DNA of 64,000 nt, from assembly GCF_013376045.1 (NCBI RefSeq), contig NZ_JABMJG010000011.1, positions 229,377 to 293,376 of the forward strand, read 5' to 3'. The notes under the pieces were generated by a model. The model was not told the DNA's origin and made no database searches. It worked only from the letters and a program-made list of their open reading frames with translations. Positions 26,144 through 34,497 of this stretch are shown one piece after another. Source of the stretch: Variovorax sp. SG517. Its GTDB lineage: Bacteria; Pseudomonadota; Gammaproteobacteria; Burkholderiales; Burkholderiaceae_C. The position numbers and the translations under genes are program-made. How positions within the stretch are numbered: position 1 is the stretch's first letter; every line of letters begins with the position of its first letter.

Positions 26144-27139
26144 TCAGTCGAACTGCGACCGGTCGCCCGCGACCAACTCCCGGTTGCGCCGCCGGTCCTG
26201 TGCAATCTCGTACGCGAAGGCGTCGCTGCCGCCACCCGCCGGCAGGTTGTAGGCCGCGCGCAGCCGCGAGCGCACTGCGTCGCTTTCGAGCACGCGGTTG
26301 ATCTCCGCGTTGAGCATCTGCACCACCGCGACCGGCGTGCGTGCCGGCGCGAAGATGCCGAAGAGCGAATCGCGGTTGGCCTTCTCGAAGCCCAGTTCCG
26401 CGAGCGTGGGCACTCCGGGCAGCGCCTCGATGCGTGCGGGCGCGCCCACGGCCAGCGCCTGGAAGCGGCCGCCTTCGATGTACTGCAGCTGCTGCGCGGC
26501 GACGTTGGTGGAGAGCACTTCGAACTGGCCGCTGAGCGCATCGTTGAGCTGCGGGCCGCCGCCCTGGTAAGGGATGTGCGTGATCTCGGTGCCGCTTTGC
26601 ACGCGCACCTGCGCGAGCACCAGGTGGCCGATGGTGGCGACGCCCGAAGTGGCCCAGCGCACTTCGCCGGGCTGCCTGCGCGCCTGCGCGATCAGCTCGC
26701 TGAAGCCGCGGCCGGTGAAGGCGGGCGTGCCCACCACCAGCACCGGCGTGCGCATCACGCTGGCCACGGGCATGAAGGCACGCATCGGGTCGTAGGGAAC
26801 GCGCGCGAGCAGCGGGTGCAGCGTGAGCGGGCTGATGGCGGAGAAGGCCAGCGTGCTGCCGTCGGGGGCCGAACGGGCGAGCGAGTCCATGCCCAAGCTG
26901 CCGCCGGCGCCGGGGCGGTTCTCGATGATCACCGGCACGCCGAGCGAACGTGCGAGCGGCTCGGCCAGCACGCGCGCCATGCCGTCGCTCACGCCGCCGG
27001 GCGGGTAGACCACGATCAGGCGGACCGGCTTGTTCGGCCGCTGGGCGGGCGCCGCGCGCAGCACGCCCGGCAATGCGCAGGCCGCCGCCAGCAGGGTGCC
27101 GGCGCGCTGCAGCAGTTGGCGGCGGCCCGGCCGTGTCAT
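26144..27139 (-). CDS. Bug-family periplasmic solute-binding protein
   Basis: A 331-residue TctC/Bug protein with a signal peptide (RRQLLQRAGTLLAAACALPGVLRA) and the family motifs KPVRLIVVYPPGGVSDGMARVL, NRPGAGGSLGMD, APDGSTL and HIPYQGGGPQL. Its start overlaps the stop of the LysR gene (ATGA, 27136-27139), so regulator and binding protein are translationally coupled. This LysR-Bug unit is divergent from the tannase/esterase operon, suggesting uptake of the same class of compound. Confidence 0.93.
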   Translation of the reverse strand: MTRPGRRQLLQRAGTLLAAACALPGVLRAAPAQRPNKPVRLIVVYPPGGVSDGMARVLAEPLARSLGVPVIIENRPGAGGSLGMDSLARSAPDGSTLAFSAISPLTLHPLLARVPYDPMRAFMPVASVMRTPVLVVGTPAFTGRGFSELIAQARRQPGEVRWATSGVATIGHLVLAQVRVQSGTEITHIPYQGGGPQLNDALSGQFEVLSTNVAAQQLQYIEGGRFQALAVGAPARIEALPGVPTLAELGFEKANRDSLFGIFAPARTPVAVVQMLNAEINRVLESDAVRSRLRAAYNLPAGGGSDAFAYEIAQDRRRNRELVAGDRSQFD

Positions 27140-28056
27140 GAGCCGGCGTTCTCCTGCGCCAGCCGGCGCAGCAGCGCCGCGAAATTCAGCGCGGGCAGGT
27201 TGTCTTCCTCCGCACGTGAGACCAGCGTGAGCGGCGCGTCGAGCTGGCCGCCGTCGGCCAGCCGCGCATAGGCGATGGCGTGCGCGTGCACGCCGTGCAT
27301 CGACGCCGGCACCACCGAGAGGCCGACGCCCGCGGCCACGAGATTGAGGTTGGTCATCATTCGATCGACTTCGGCCACCACGCGCGGGCGCAGCCCCTTG
27401 GCGTGGCACAGCGCGAGCAGGTCGGCATAGAGGCCCGGCGCGCCCGGGCGCCGCACGAGGATGATGCCTTCCTCGCAAAGCCTGGCGAGCGGCAGCGCCC
27501 GCGAGTCCTTGTCGCGGCCGCGGGCAAGGCGGTGGTCGCTGGGCATGGCGACCAGCACCGGCTCGCGCAGCAGCGTCTCGAACAGCAGCCCCTCGGGCCG
27601 CGCGACCGGCACGCGCAGCAGGCCGCAGTGAAGGCGTCCGGCGGCCAGTGCCTCGGTGAGTTCGGCCGCGTTGTCTTCGCGCAGCTGCAGCTCGACCTCG
27701 GGGTAGGCACGGCGGAATTCGCGCAGTGCGTCGGGCATGAAGCGGTGCGCCGCCGCCGAGCTGGTGAAGCCCACCGCGAGCCTGCCGGCCTGGCCCTTGG
27801 CAACGCGGGTCATGCGCTGCTTCATCGCATCCATGTCCTGCAGCATGCGCAGCGCCTCGGCCTGGAACAGCCGGCCCGCGTCGGTGAGCGCCACGCCGCG
27901 CGGATGGCGGCGGAACAGCAGCACGCCCAACTCGCGTTCGAGCGCCTTGATCTGCAGGCTCAGCGGCGGCTGCTGGATGCCCAGCCGCTCGGCCGCGCGC
28001 GTCATGTGGCCGGTCTCGGCGACGGCGGCGAAGTAGCGCAGTGCTCGTATGTCCAT
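27136..28056 (-). CDS. LysR-family regulator
   Basis: A 306-residue LysR regulator with an N-terminal HTH (MDIRALRYFAAVAETGHMTRAAERLGIQQPPLSLQIKALE, shown here in two parts: MDIRALRYFAAVAET and TRAAERLGIQQPPLS) and a C-terminal effector domain with AGVGLSVVPASM. The QQPPLS recognition helix is typical of regulators of aromatic degradation. It is divergent from the tannase-family gene with a 121-base shared promoter region containing a palindrome, so it probably controls both directions. Confidence 0.92.
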   Translation of the reverse strand: MDIRALRYFAAVAETGHMTRAAERLGIQQPPLSLQIKALERELGVLLFRRHPRGVALTDAGRLFQAEALRMLQDMDAMKQRMTRVAKGQAGRLAVGFTSSAAAHRFMPDALREFRRAYPEVELQLREDNAAELTEALAAGRLHCGLLRVPVARPEGLLFETLLREPVLVAMPSDHRLARGRDKDSRALPLARLCEEGIILVRRPGAPGLYADLLALCHAKGLRPRVVAEVDRMMTNLNLVAAGVGLSVVPASMHGVHAHAIAYARLADGGQLDAPLTLVSRAEEDNLPALNFAALLRRLAQENAGS

Positions 28057-28091
28057 ATGTTTTTGATATGAAAAGTGCCTTGTTATTTTAT

Positions 28092-28120
28092 TTGACCCTA
28101 GGTCACACCGAATCTATCTT
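28092..28120 (+). promoter_or_regulatory. promoter and LysR-type operator for the tannase operon
   Basis: A -35 box TTGACC (28092-28097) and a -10 box TATCTT (28115-28120) are separated by 17 bp. A 13-bp palindrome, TGACC-CTA-GGTCA (28093-28105), overlaps the -35 box. A second candidate promoter, TTGATA-17-TTTTAT, lies at 28063-28091. The region is markedly AT-richer than its surroundings. The divergent LysR protein is the likely binder. Confidence 0.55.
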
Positions 28121-28177
28121 CCGGCCGCCCATTCAAGAACAAGCGGTCCAACGAGGCCGCATGCCGGAGACAAGTCC

Positions 28178-30925
28178 ATGCGCAAAGAGCGCCCTGCATC
28201 GAAGTTCCTCGCCGTCGCCAGCGCGATCGGCATCTCATTGGTCCTGGCCGCATGCGGCGGCGGAGGCGGGGGAGGAGGCGGCGGCTTCGCCTTCCTGCCC
28301 CCGACCAGCACGCTGCCCGCCGGCGTGGGCGACAACCCACCGGCAGGCGACCCGCCCGACAACACGCCGCCTCCGCCGGTGCAGCCGGTCGCATCCTGCG
28401 CCGACCTCGCAGGCCGGAGCCTGCCAGCCTCGCTGATCAGCCTGCCCACGCAGGGCGCCACCGTCACCAGCGCCACGCCCGTCGCCGCGAGCGACGCGGG
28501 CAACACGCTCGGCGACTACTGCCGCGTGCGCGGCACCATCCAGCCGGTCGATGCGAATTCGCAGTCCATCAACTTCGCGGTCAACCTGCCCGAGAAGTGG
28601 AACCGGAAGACCATCCATTTCGGCGGCGGCGGCTTCGACGGCGTGCTGATCGACGGCACCGAGGTCATCCGCTTCGGCCCCGCCGGCAAGCCCGCGCCGC
28701 TCGCGCTGGGCTACGCCACCTACGGCGACGATTCGGGCCACCAGTCGGGCAGCATCACCGACGGCAAGTTCGCGGCCAACGACGAGCAGCTCGCCAACTA
28801 CGGCGGCAACTCGCTCAAGAAGACGCGCGACGTGGCGCAGGCCCTGGTGCTCGCGCGCTACGGCGTGGCGCCGAAGCACGCCTACTTCCTGGGCACCTCC
28901 ACCGGCGGGCGCGATGCGCTGAGCTACATCCAGCGCTGGCCGCTCGACTACGACGGCGTGATCGCCAACGAGCCCGCGCTCAACTACACCGGCACGCGCC
29001 TGTCGAACGTGGCCGTGGGCCGCGCGCTTTACAACAACGGCGGCGCCGGCTGGATGGACCTGAGCGAGACGCTGATGGTGCAGAAGGCAGCGATGCAGGC
29101 CTGCGACAAGCTCGACGGCGCAGCCGACAACATCGTGAGCAACGTCGAGAGCTGCCGCCAGCTCAACGCGCAGATCCTGGCCTCGCTGACCTGCCCCGGC
29201 GGCACGAAGACGGCAAAGACCTGCCTGTCGGACGCGCAGATCGACACCGTGCGCGCCATCGAGTCGCCGCTGGATTTCACGACCTACTCGCTGGCCAACG
29301 GCGTGAAGCGCGCGGGCGGCTACAACCTGCTCGAAGGCGCGCTGGTGGCCGGCCCCTTCACCACGCGCGACCTCGGCACGCGCAAGGTGCCCGGCAACCC
29401 CGCCACGTCGGCCGACGCCAACATGTACGTCACCGGCGACCAGTGGGTGAAGTTCTTCGTCACGCGCATCGCCGACTTCGACACGCTGGGCTTCGATCCG
29501 CTGAACCCTGGCAGCTACGCGGCGCGCGTGACCGAGGTATCGAACCTCACGGACGCCACCAACCCGAACCTCGCGCCCTTCTTCGCGCACGGCGGCCGGC
29601 TCATCATGCTGCACGGCCTGGCCGACGAGGTGATCAGCCCGAACTCGACCATCAACTACTACAGGCAACTCGTCGCGACGCTGGGGCAGGCCTCGGTCGA
29701 CCGGAGCGTGCGCTTCTACACCGTGCCCGGCATGGGCCACGGCACCGGCAGCTTCATTCCCAACTGGGACTCGCTGGCCGCGCTCGAAGGCTGGGTGGAG
29801 AACGGCCTCGCGCCCGCCACCGGCGTTGCGGTCGACGCGGTGGCCGGCACCTACGGCCGCACGCGTCCGCTGTGCCTGTTCCCGGCCTGGCCCAAGTACC
29901 GCGGCAGCGGCAGCCTCGACGCAGCCGTCAACTACAGCTGCGTGACGGAGGTCGGCGACCCGCTGGCCTGCCCGAACCTGCCCGCGGCCGTGACCACCTA
30001 CAAGGGCGGCGACAGCTTCGGCGAGGAACTGCGGGTGCAGATCGATCCGGCCACCATGGCCTACACGGTGACCATCGACGCGAGCGCGCAGGACGGCCGA
30101 AAGGATCTTCAGCGCTCGGGCAATCTGGTTTCGCAAGGGCTGTGCAGCTACGCCAGCAGCGAGAGCGGCGCGGTCTTCACCTTCGCGGCGGGCGGCGTGC
30201 TGGCGGGAGGCGTCAGCGCACCGGTGGGAAGCGGCTTCGCGCCACTGCTCGCGTTTCAGAACACGTTCGAGAACGCCGCGAGTCCCGCGACTTTCAATCC
30301 GGTCGCTTTCGAAGGCAATGTCGCGGGTGTGCAGCAGGACACCACGGGACCGGCGACGGTCACATCCGCCCAGAGGTTCGCGGTGAAGCTGCGCAATGCG
30401 GGCACCTTCCAGTACTGCCGTGATCCCGTCCAGGGCTTCATGCTCTATGTTGCAAGCTGCGCGAGTCCCGAAAAGGGCTACCTCACCTACAACGCGACTC
30501 GCAATGCCTTCGACGTGCATACCACCGACCCGAACGGCTCTGCGACGAGCACCGGAGGTGTGATCACCGGCTCGATGGTGATCGGTCTGGTCAATGGCAA
30601 GCCTGTGCCTCTGCACCTCGTGCGCGAGTCCAAAGCCAACGCGGGCCTGCGCATGTTCGCTCCGCAGACGCCCCTGGCGCCGGGCGTCGCCGACGGCACC
30701 TACGCCGTGTCCGGTGTGGATGGGCGCAACCGCGAAGCCATGGTGGCGGGCTCCAGCTTCAATCTCGGCGGGGCGGCAGCGAACCTGAGCTACGACGTGC
30801 CCGTGCTCGGTGTGGCACAGGCCGATGTCGGCCGCCCTGGCAATTTCATATTCAACGGCGGCGTTCTTGCCTTCGTCACGGCCGACGGAGTCAACGCCGC
30901 ACTGGAACTTGGAGTGCGTCATTGA
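28178..30925 (+). CDS. tannase/feruloyl esterase family lipoprotein with extra C-terminal domain
   Basis: A 915-residue exported protein. A lipoprotein signal ends in LAAC (Cys26), followed by ten glycines and a Pro-rich linker. The tannase-fold domain spans about residues 74-620, with nucleophile Ser241 (GTSTGG), Asp483 (LHGLADEV) and His521 (GMGHG). Classical members carry a CS-D-HC motif whose two cysteines form a disulfide; here they are Thr240 and Gly522. Residues about 630-915 form a second beta-rich domain of unknown function. It probably hydrolyses an ester outside the inner membrane. The next hydrolase gene overlaps its stop. Confidence 0.85.
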   Translation: MRKERPASKFLAVASAIGISLVLAACGGGGGGGGGGFAFLPPTSTLPAGVGDNPPAGDPPDNTPPPPVQPVASCADLAGRSLPASLISLPTQGATVTSATPVAASDAGNTLGDYCRVRGTIQPVDANSQSINFAVNLPEKWNRKTIHFGGGGFDGVLIDGTEVIRFGPAGKPAPLALGYATYGDDSGHQSGSITDGKFAANDEQLANYGGNSLKKTRDVAQALVLARYGVAPKHAYFLGTSTGGRDALSYIQRWPLDYDGVIANEPALNYTGTRLSNVAVGRALYNNGGAGWMDLSETLMVQKAAMQACDKLDGAADNIVSNVESCRQLNAQILASLTCPGGTKTAKTCLSDAQIDTVRAIESPLDFTTYSLANGVKRAGGYNLLEGALVAGPFTTRDLGTRKVPGNPATSADANMYVTGDQWVKFFVTRIADFDTLGFDPLNPGSYAARVTEVSNLTDATNPNLAPFFAHGGRLIMLHGLADEVISPNSTINYYRQLVATLGQASVDRSVRFYTVPGMGHGTGSFIPNWDSLAALEGWVENGLAPATGVAVDAVAGTYGRTRPLCLFPAWPKYRGSGSLDAAVNYSCVTEVGDPLACPNLPAAVTTYKGGDSFGEELRVQIDPATMAYTVTIDASAQDGRKDLQRSGNLVSQGLCSYASSESGAVFTFAAGGVLAGGVSAPVGSGFAPLLAFQNTFENAASPATFNPVAFEGNVAGVQQDTTGPATVTSAQRFAVKLRNAGTFQYCRDPVQGFMLYVASCASPEKGYLTYNATRNAFDVHTTDPNGSATSTGGVITGSMVIGLVNGKPVPLHLVRESKANAGLRMFAPQTPLAPGVADGTYAVSGVDGRNREAMVAGSSFNLGGAAANLSYDVPVLGVAQADVGRPGNFIFNGGVLAFVTADGVNAALELGVRH

Positions 30926-32289
30926 AAAAAACTCTGTCCCGCCTTGCCGCATCAACGGCCTTCGCGCTTCTCGCTGCGGCATCCGGCATGCATGCACAGG
31001 CCGCGCCCTCCGGCCCGAAGCCCGCAGCCTGTCCCTCGCCCGTGCCCGAATCGGCACGCTGCTTCACCGGTGAAGACGGCGCCGGCTCCTTCTACTGGAT
31101 CGCGATCCCGAAGGATTGGGTGAAGGACGCCGGCCGCGTTCTCGTGATGCACGCCCACGGCGGTCCCGAGACCGGACCGCCCAAGCTGGAGCGCAGCGAG
31201 GAAGACCTCAAGCGCTGGGCCGTCACCGTGAAGGCCGGCTATGCATGGGCCGCCTCCACCTACCGGCGCGGCGGCTACGGCGTGACCATGGCGGCGGAAG
31301 ACACCGAGCGCCTGCGCCGGATCTTCGTGCGCCATTTCGGCCAGCCGCACCGCACGCTGTTGCACGGCCAGAGCTACGGCGCGGGCGTGGCGGCGAAGGC
31401 GGCGGAGCTCTATGCGCCGGCCGGCGGCGCGAAGTCTTCTTACGACGGCCTGCTGCTCACCAGCGGCGTGCTCGGTGGCGGCAACAGCGCCTACGACTTC
31501 CGGCTCGACCTGCGCGTGGTCTACCAGCATGTCTGCCGCAACCATCCGCGCCCCGACGAACCGCAGTACCCGCTGTGGATGGGCCTGCCGCTCGATTCGA
31601 AGCTCACGCGCGCCGACCTCGCCGCCCGCGTGAAGGAGTGCACCGGCGTCGGCCTGCCCGCAGCGCAGCGCACGCCCGAGCAGGCGGCGCGGCTGAAGAC
31701 CATTCTTTCGGTCGTGAAGATCCAGGAGCGCTCGCTGCTGGGCCATCTCGCGTGGGCGACATGGCTGTTCCAGGACCTGGTGCAGAAGCGTCTGGAGGGC
31801 CGCAACCCCTTCGGCAACATCGGCGTGGTCTACAGCGGCTCGGCCGACGACGCGGCGCTCAATGCCGGTGTGCTGCGCTATGCGGCCGACCCGCAGGCCA
31901 AGGGCGCGCTCGCGGCCGACAGCCAGCCCACCGGCCGCACCGCGTTGCCCACCGTGGGCCTGCATGCCATCGACGACCCGACTGCCTTCGTCGAACTCGA
32001 GAACTCCTACCGCCGCATCCGCGACGCGGCCGGCACCGGCGACCTGCTGGTTCAGAGTTTCAGCAGCGAGCGAGAGCACAGCTATTTGAGCGATTCGGAA
32101 TACCCCGCGCTCTTCGCCGCGCTGCTCGACTGGATCGACAAGGGCGAGAAGCCCACGCCCGAGGGCCTCGCGCAGCGCTGCAAGGCGCTGATGCCGCGCT
32201 ACGACACCGACGGCAAGAACGGCTGCCACATCCAGCCCGCATGGCAGCCGCCCGCGCTGGAAAGCCGCGTGCCGGCGCGCGCACCCTGA
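30922..32289 (+). CDS. secreted alpha/beta hydrolase
   Basis: A 455-residue alpha/beta hydrolase with a signal peptide (residues 1-27, ending MHAQA). The TTG start at 30922 overlaps the TGA of the preceding gene and has GGAG about 8 bases upstream; MKKTLSRLAAST is a convincing signal start. The nucleophile is in HGQSYGAG, with a histidine in REHSYLSD and an Asp candidate in HAIDDP. Cysteines in the first and last 60 residues may form disulfides in the periplasm. It is translationally coupled to the tannase-like gene and likely acts on the same or a related ester. Confidence 0.82.
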   Translation: MKKTLSRLAASTAFALLAAASGMHAQAAPSGPKPAACPSPVPESARCFTGEDGAGSFYWIAIPKDWVKDAGRVLVMHAHGGPETGPPKLERSEEDLKRWAVTVKAGYAWAASTYRRGGYGVTMAAEDTERLRRIFVRHFGQPHRTLLHGQSYGAGVAAKAAELYAPAGGAKSSYDGLLLTSGVLGGGNSAYDFRLDLRVVYQHVCRNHPRPDEPQYPLWMGLPLDSKLTRADLAARVKECTGVGLPAAQRTPEQAARLKTILSVVKIQERSLLGHLAWATWLFQDLVQKRLEGRNPFGNIGVVYSGSADDAALNAGVLRYAADPQAKGALAADSQPTGRTALPTVGLHAIDDPTAFVELENSYRRIRDAAGTGDLLVQSFSSEREHSYLSDSEYPALFAALLDWIDKGEKPTPEGLAQRCKALMPRYDTDGKNGCHIQPAWQPPALESRVPARAP

Positions 32290-32321
32290 ACCATTTCTCA
32301 AGCCAACGTCACGGAGACATC

Positions 32322-33299
32322 ATGAAGAAACTGTTCGCCCTCGCGGCGATCGCCGCCGCCGCCGTCGCTGCTCACGCGCAGGACTTCCCGGGCGGCAAGC
32401 CCGTCACCATCGTCGTGCCCTTCGCGGCCGGCGGGCCGACCGACCGCGTCGCGCGCGACCTTGCAGAGGCGCTGCGCAAGCCGCTGGGCGGGGCCAGCGT
32501 GATCATCGACAACGTGCCCGGCGCCGGCAGCTCCATCGGTGCGGCCAAGGTGGCGCGCGCCGCGCCCGACGGCTACACGCTGCTGCTCAACCACATCGCG
32601 ATGGCCACCGTGCCGAGCCTGGTGCGCAACGTGCCCTTCAAGGTCGAGACCGACTTCGAGTACCTGGGCATCGTCAACGACGTGCCCATGACGCTCATCT
32701 CCAAGGCGGGCATTCCGGCGGCCAGCTACAAGGAACTGAGCGGCTGGATCGCCGCCAACAAGGGCAAGATCAACATCGGCAACGCGGGCGTGGGCTCGGC
32801 CTCGCACCTGTGCGGGCTGCTGTACCAGAGCGCGACGAAGACGGAGATGACGCCCGTGCCGTACAAGGGCACGGCCCCCGCCATCACCGACCTGATCGGC
32901 GGCCAGATCGACCTGCTGTGCGACCAGACCACCAACACCACGCCGCATATCCAGGCGGGCAAGGTGAAGGCCTTCGCGGTCACCACCTCGAAGCGCCTCG
33001 CGCTGCCGATGCTGAAGGACCTGCCCACGCTCGACGAGGCCGGCCTGAAGAACTTCCAGGTCACGATCTGGCACGGCCTGTACGCGCCCAAGGGCACGCC
33101 CGCGCCGGTGCTCAAGAAGCTCAACGACGCGGTGAAGATCGCGCTGAAGGACCCAGACTTCATCCATCGCGAGGAGCAGCTCGGCGCCGTGGTGGCGACC
33201 GACGGGCGCGTCGAGCCGGCGGGCCACAAGAAGTTCGTGATCGACGAGATCGCCAAGTGGACGCCGGTGATCAAGGCGGCCGGCGTGTACGCGGACTGA
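32322..33299 (+). CDS. Bug-family periplasmic solute-binding protein
   Basis: A 325-residue TctC/Bug protein with a short Sec signal (MKKLFALAAIAAAAVAAHAQ) and the motifs GKPVTIVVPFAAGGPTDRVAR, VPGAGSSIGAAK, APDGYTL and PVPYKGTAPAI. It is the last gene of the tannase/hydrolase operon, 32 bases after the hydrolase stop, with GGAG before the ATG. It probably imports the acid released by the two upstream esterases. Cys residues in HLCGLL and LLCDQT are unusual for the family. Confidence 0.93.
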   Translation: MKKLFALAAIAAAAVAAHAQDFPGGKPVTIVVPFAAGGPTDRVARDLAEALRKPLGGASVIIDNVPGAGSSIGAAKVARAAPDGYTLLLNHIAMATVPSLVRNVPFKVETDFEYLGIVNDVPMTLISKAGIPAASYKELSGWIAANKGKINIGNAGVGSASHLCGLLYQSATKTEMTPVPYKGTAPAITDLIGGQIDLLCDQTTNTTPHIQAGKVKAFAVTTSKRLALPMLKDLPTLDEAGLKNFQVTIWHGLYAPKGTPAPVLKKLNDAVKIALKDPDFIHREEQLGAVVATDGRVEPAGHKKFVIDEIAKWTPVIKAAGVYAD

Positions 33300-33320
33300 G
33301 GCTGATCCAGGGGCCTGCGT

Positions 33321-33797
33321 TCAGCGCATCGAGCGCGACCAGGCCTCGTACAGGTCTTCGCCCTCGTCGCGCACGGGCAGCGATCGCACGGGCATCTCGC
33401 GCTGCTCCAGCGGCCGCGCGATCTCCAGGTAGCCGCGTTCGGCAGAGAGGTCGTGCTGCTCGCCGTCTTCGTTGGAGTAGGCGTAGTACACCTCCTTCAC
33501 GCCGGCCAGGTACATGGCCGTGAGGCACATGGGGCACGGGTAGCCACTGGCGTACACCACGCTGCCCGACAGGTCGGTGCCGCCCTGCGCCTTGGCGGCG
33601 GTGCGCACCGCCTGCATCTCGGCATGGGCCGTGGGGTCGCACAGCGCGTCGACTTCGTTGACCGCCCGGGCCAGAACCTTGCCGTCGCGCACCAGCACGG
33701 CGCCGAAGGGCCAGGTCCTGCGTTCGCGCACGTTGCGCATGGCCAGCCGGATGGCGTCGACCATGTACTTCTCCGCGCCTTGATCGGGATGGGACAT
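33321..33797 (-). CDS. nucleobase/nucleoside deaminase (guanine deaminase-like)
   Basis: A 158-residue zinc-dependent deaminase of the cytidine/deoxycytidylate superfamily. Zinc ligands and catalytic Glu are HAE (His58, Glu60) and PCPMC (Cys88, Cys91), with the FGAVLVRDG strand before them. Length and context fit guanine deaminase (GuaD, CDA fold) rather than the tRNA deaminase TadA, because an OHCU decarboxylase gene of urate breakdown lies just upstream on the same strand. It would convert guanine to xanthine in the cytoplasm. ATG 33797 follows a 134-base gap. Confidence 0.8.
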   Translation of the reverse strand: MSHPDQGAEKYMVDAIRLAMRNVRERRTWPFGAVLVRDGKVLARAVNEVDALCDPTAHAEMQAVRTAAKAQGGTDLSGSVVYASGYPCPMCLTAMYLAGVKEVYYAYSNEDGEQHDLSAERGYLEIARPLEQREMPVRSLPVRDEGEDLYEAWSRSMR

Positions 33798-33931
33798 CTG
33801 CAGAAACTCCTGCGGCGAATCGGCTGCCGCGGTAGGTTGAAAAGAGCCAGGGCGCGCACAGCATCGGCACGCGGTAGCGCTGCGCGGCGTCGAAGAACCA
33901 GTAGTGGGGAAGGGGAGGCGCGCCGGAGGCT

Positions 33932-34459
33932 TCAGCCGTCCAGCAGGGCGTCGATGCGCCCGCGGGTGATGAGGCCGATCTGGTCGAGCGCGGCACGCTG
34001 CTCGGTTTCCGTGCTCGCCGCCGTGCGCGTGCGCATCGCCTCGAAGATCTGCTGCCTGGTGTTGCGGCGCACGGCAATGATGAAGGGGAAGCCGTGGCGC
34101 TCGCGGTAGGCGCGGTTCAGGCGCTGCATCTCGCCCAGTTCGTCGCGGCTGAGCGCGTCGAGCCCGGCGCTGCGCTGCTCGCCGACGGACTCGGCCGTCA
34201 TCGTGCCGGACTGGGCTTCGCGGCCCGCCAACTCGGGGTGGCCGCAGAGGAAGGCGATGCGGCGTTCCTGCGGCGCCTGCCGCACTACGTCGAGCATCGT
34301 GGCATGCAGCGCGTCGACATCGGCGAAGGGCCGGCGCGACCACGCGGCCTGCGCGACCCAGGGGGAGTTCTCGAAGGTCGGGCCGACGGCGGCGACGAAG
34401 GCGTCGCGGTCCATCGCATTGAGCGCGGCCAGGTCCAGGCGGGTGGTGGTGAGGGTCAT
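33932..34459 (-). CDS. uraD: 2-oxo-4-hydroxy-4-carboxy-5-ureidoimidazoline (OHCU) decarboxylase
   Basis: A 175-residue enzyme converting OHCU to S-allantoin, the third step of urate breakdown. Hallmarks are the catalytic His in CGHPELAG (His74, with Glu76), the SxGEQ motif (SVGEQ) and RHGFPFIIAVR. All-alpha composition and length are typical of UraD. It lies 38 bases after the MFS gene stop and 134 bases before the deaminase. Hydroxyisourate hydrolase (uraH) is not seen in this window. Confidence 0.93.
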   Translation of the reverse strand: MTLTTTRLDLAALNAMDRDAFVAAVGPTFENSPWVAQAAWSRRPFADVDALHATMLDVVRQAPQERRIAFLCGHPELAGREAQSGTMTAESVGEQRSAGLDALSRDELGEMQRLNRAYRERHGFPFIIAVRRNTRQQIFEAMRTRTAASTETEQRAALDQIGLITRGRIDALLDG

Positions 34460-34497
34460 CGGTCGTTCTCGGTGATGGCTGGCGCGATGGTTTCCGC

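Noticed and set aside
23273..27271. 1332-codon open frame on the plus strand
   Set aside because: It is antisense to the YiiX-like, TRAP permease, LysR and Bug genes, with low-complexity His/Gln/Arg-rich translation and no motifs.
28258..28287. poly-glycine tract near the N terminus of the tannase-like protein
   Set aside because: Synonymous codons vary and it follows the lipobox cysteine, so it is a normal flexible lipoprotein linker and not a slippage repeat.
28235..31057. 940-codon open frame on the minus strand
   Set aside because: It is antisense to the tannase-family gene and has no recognisable domain or ribosome site.
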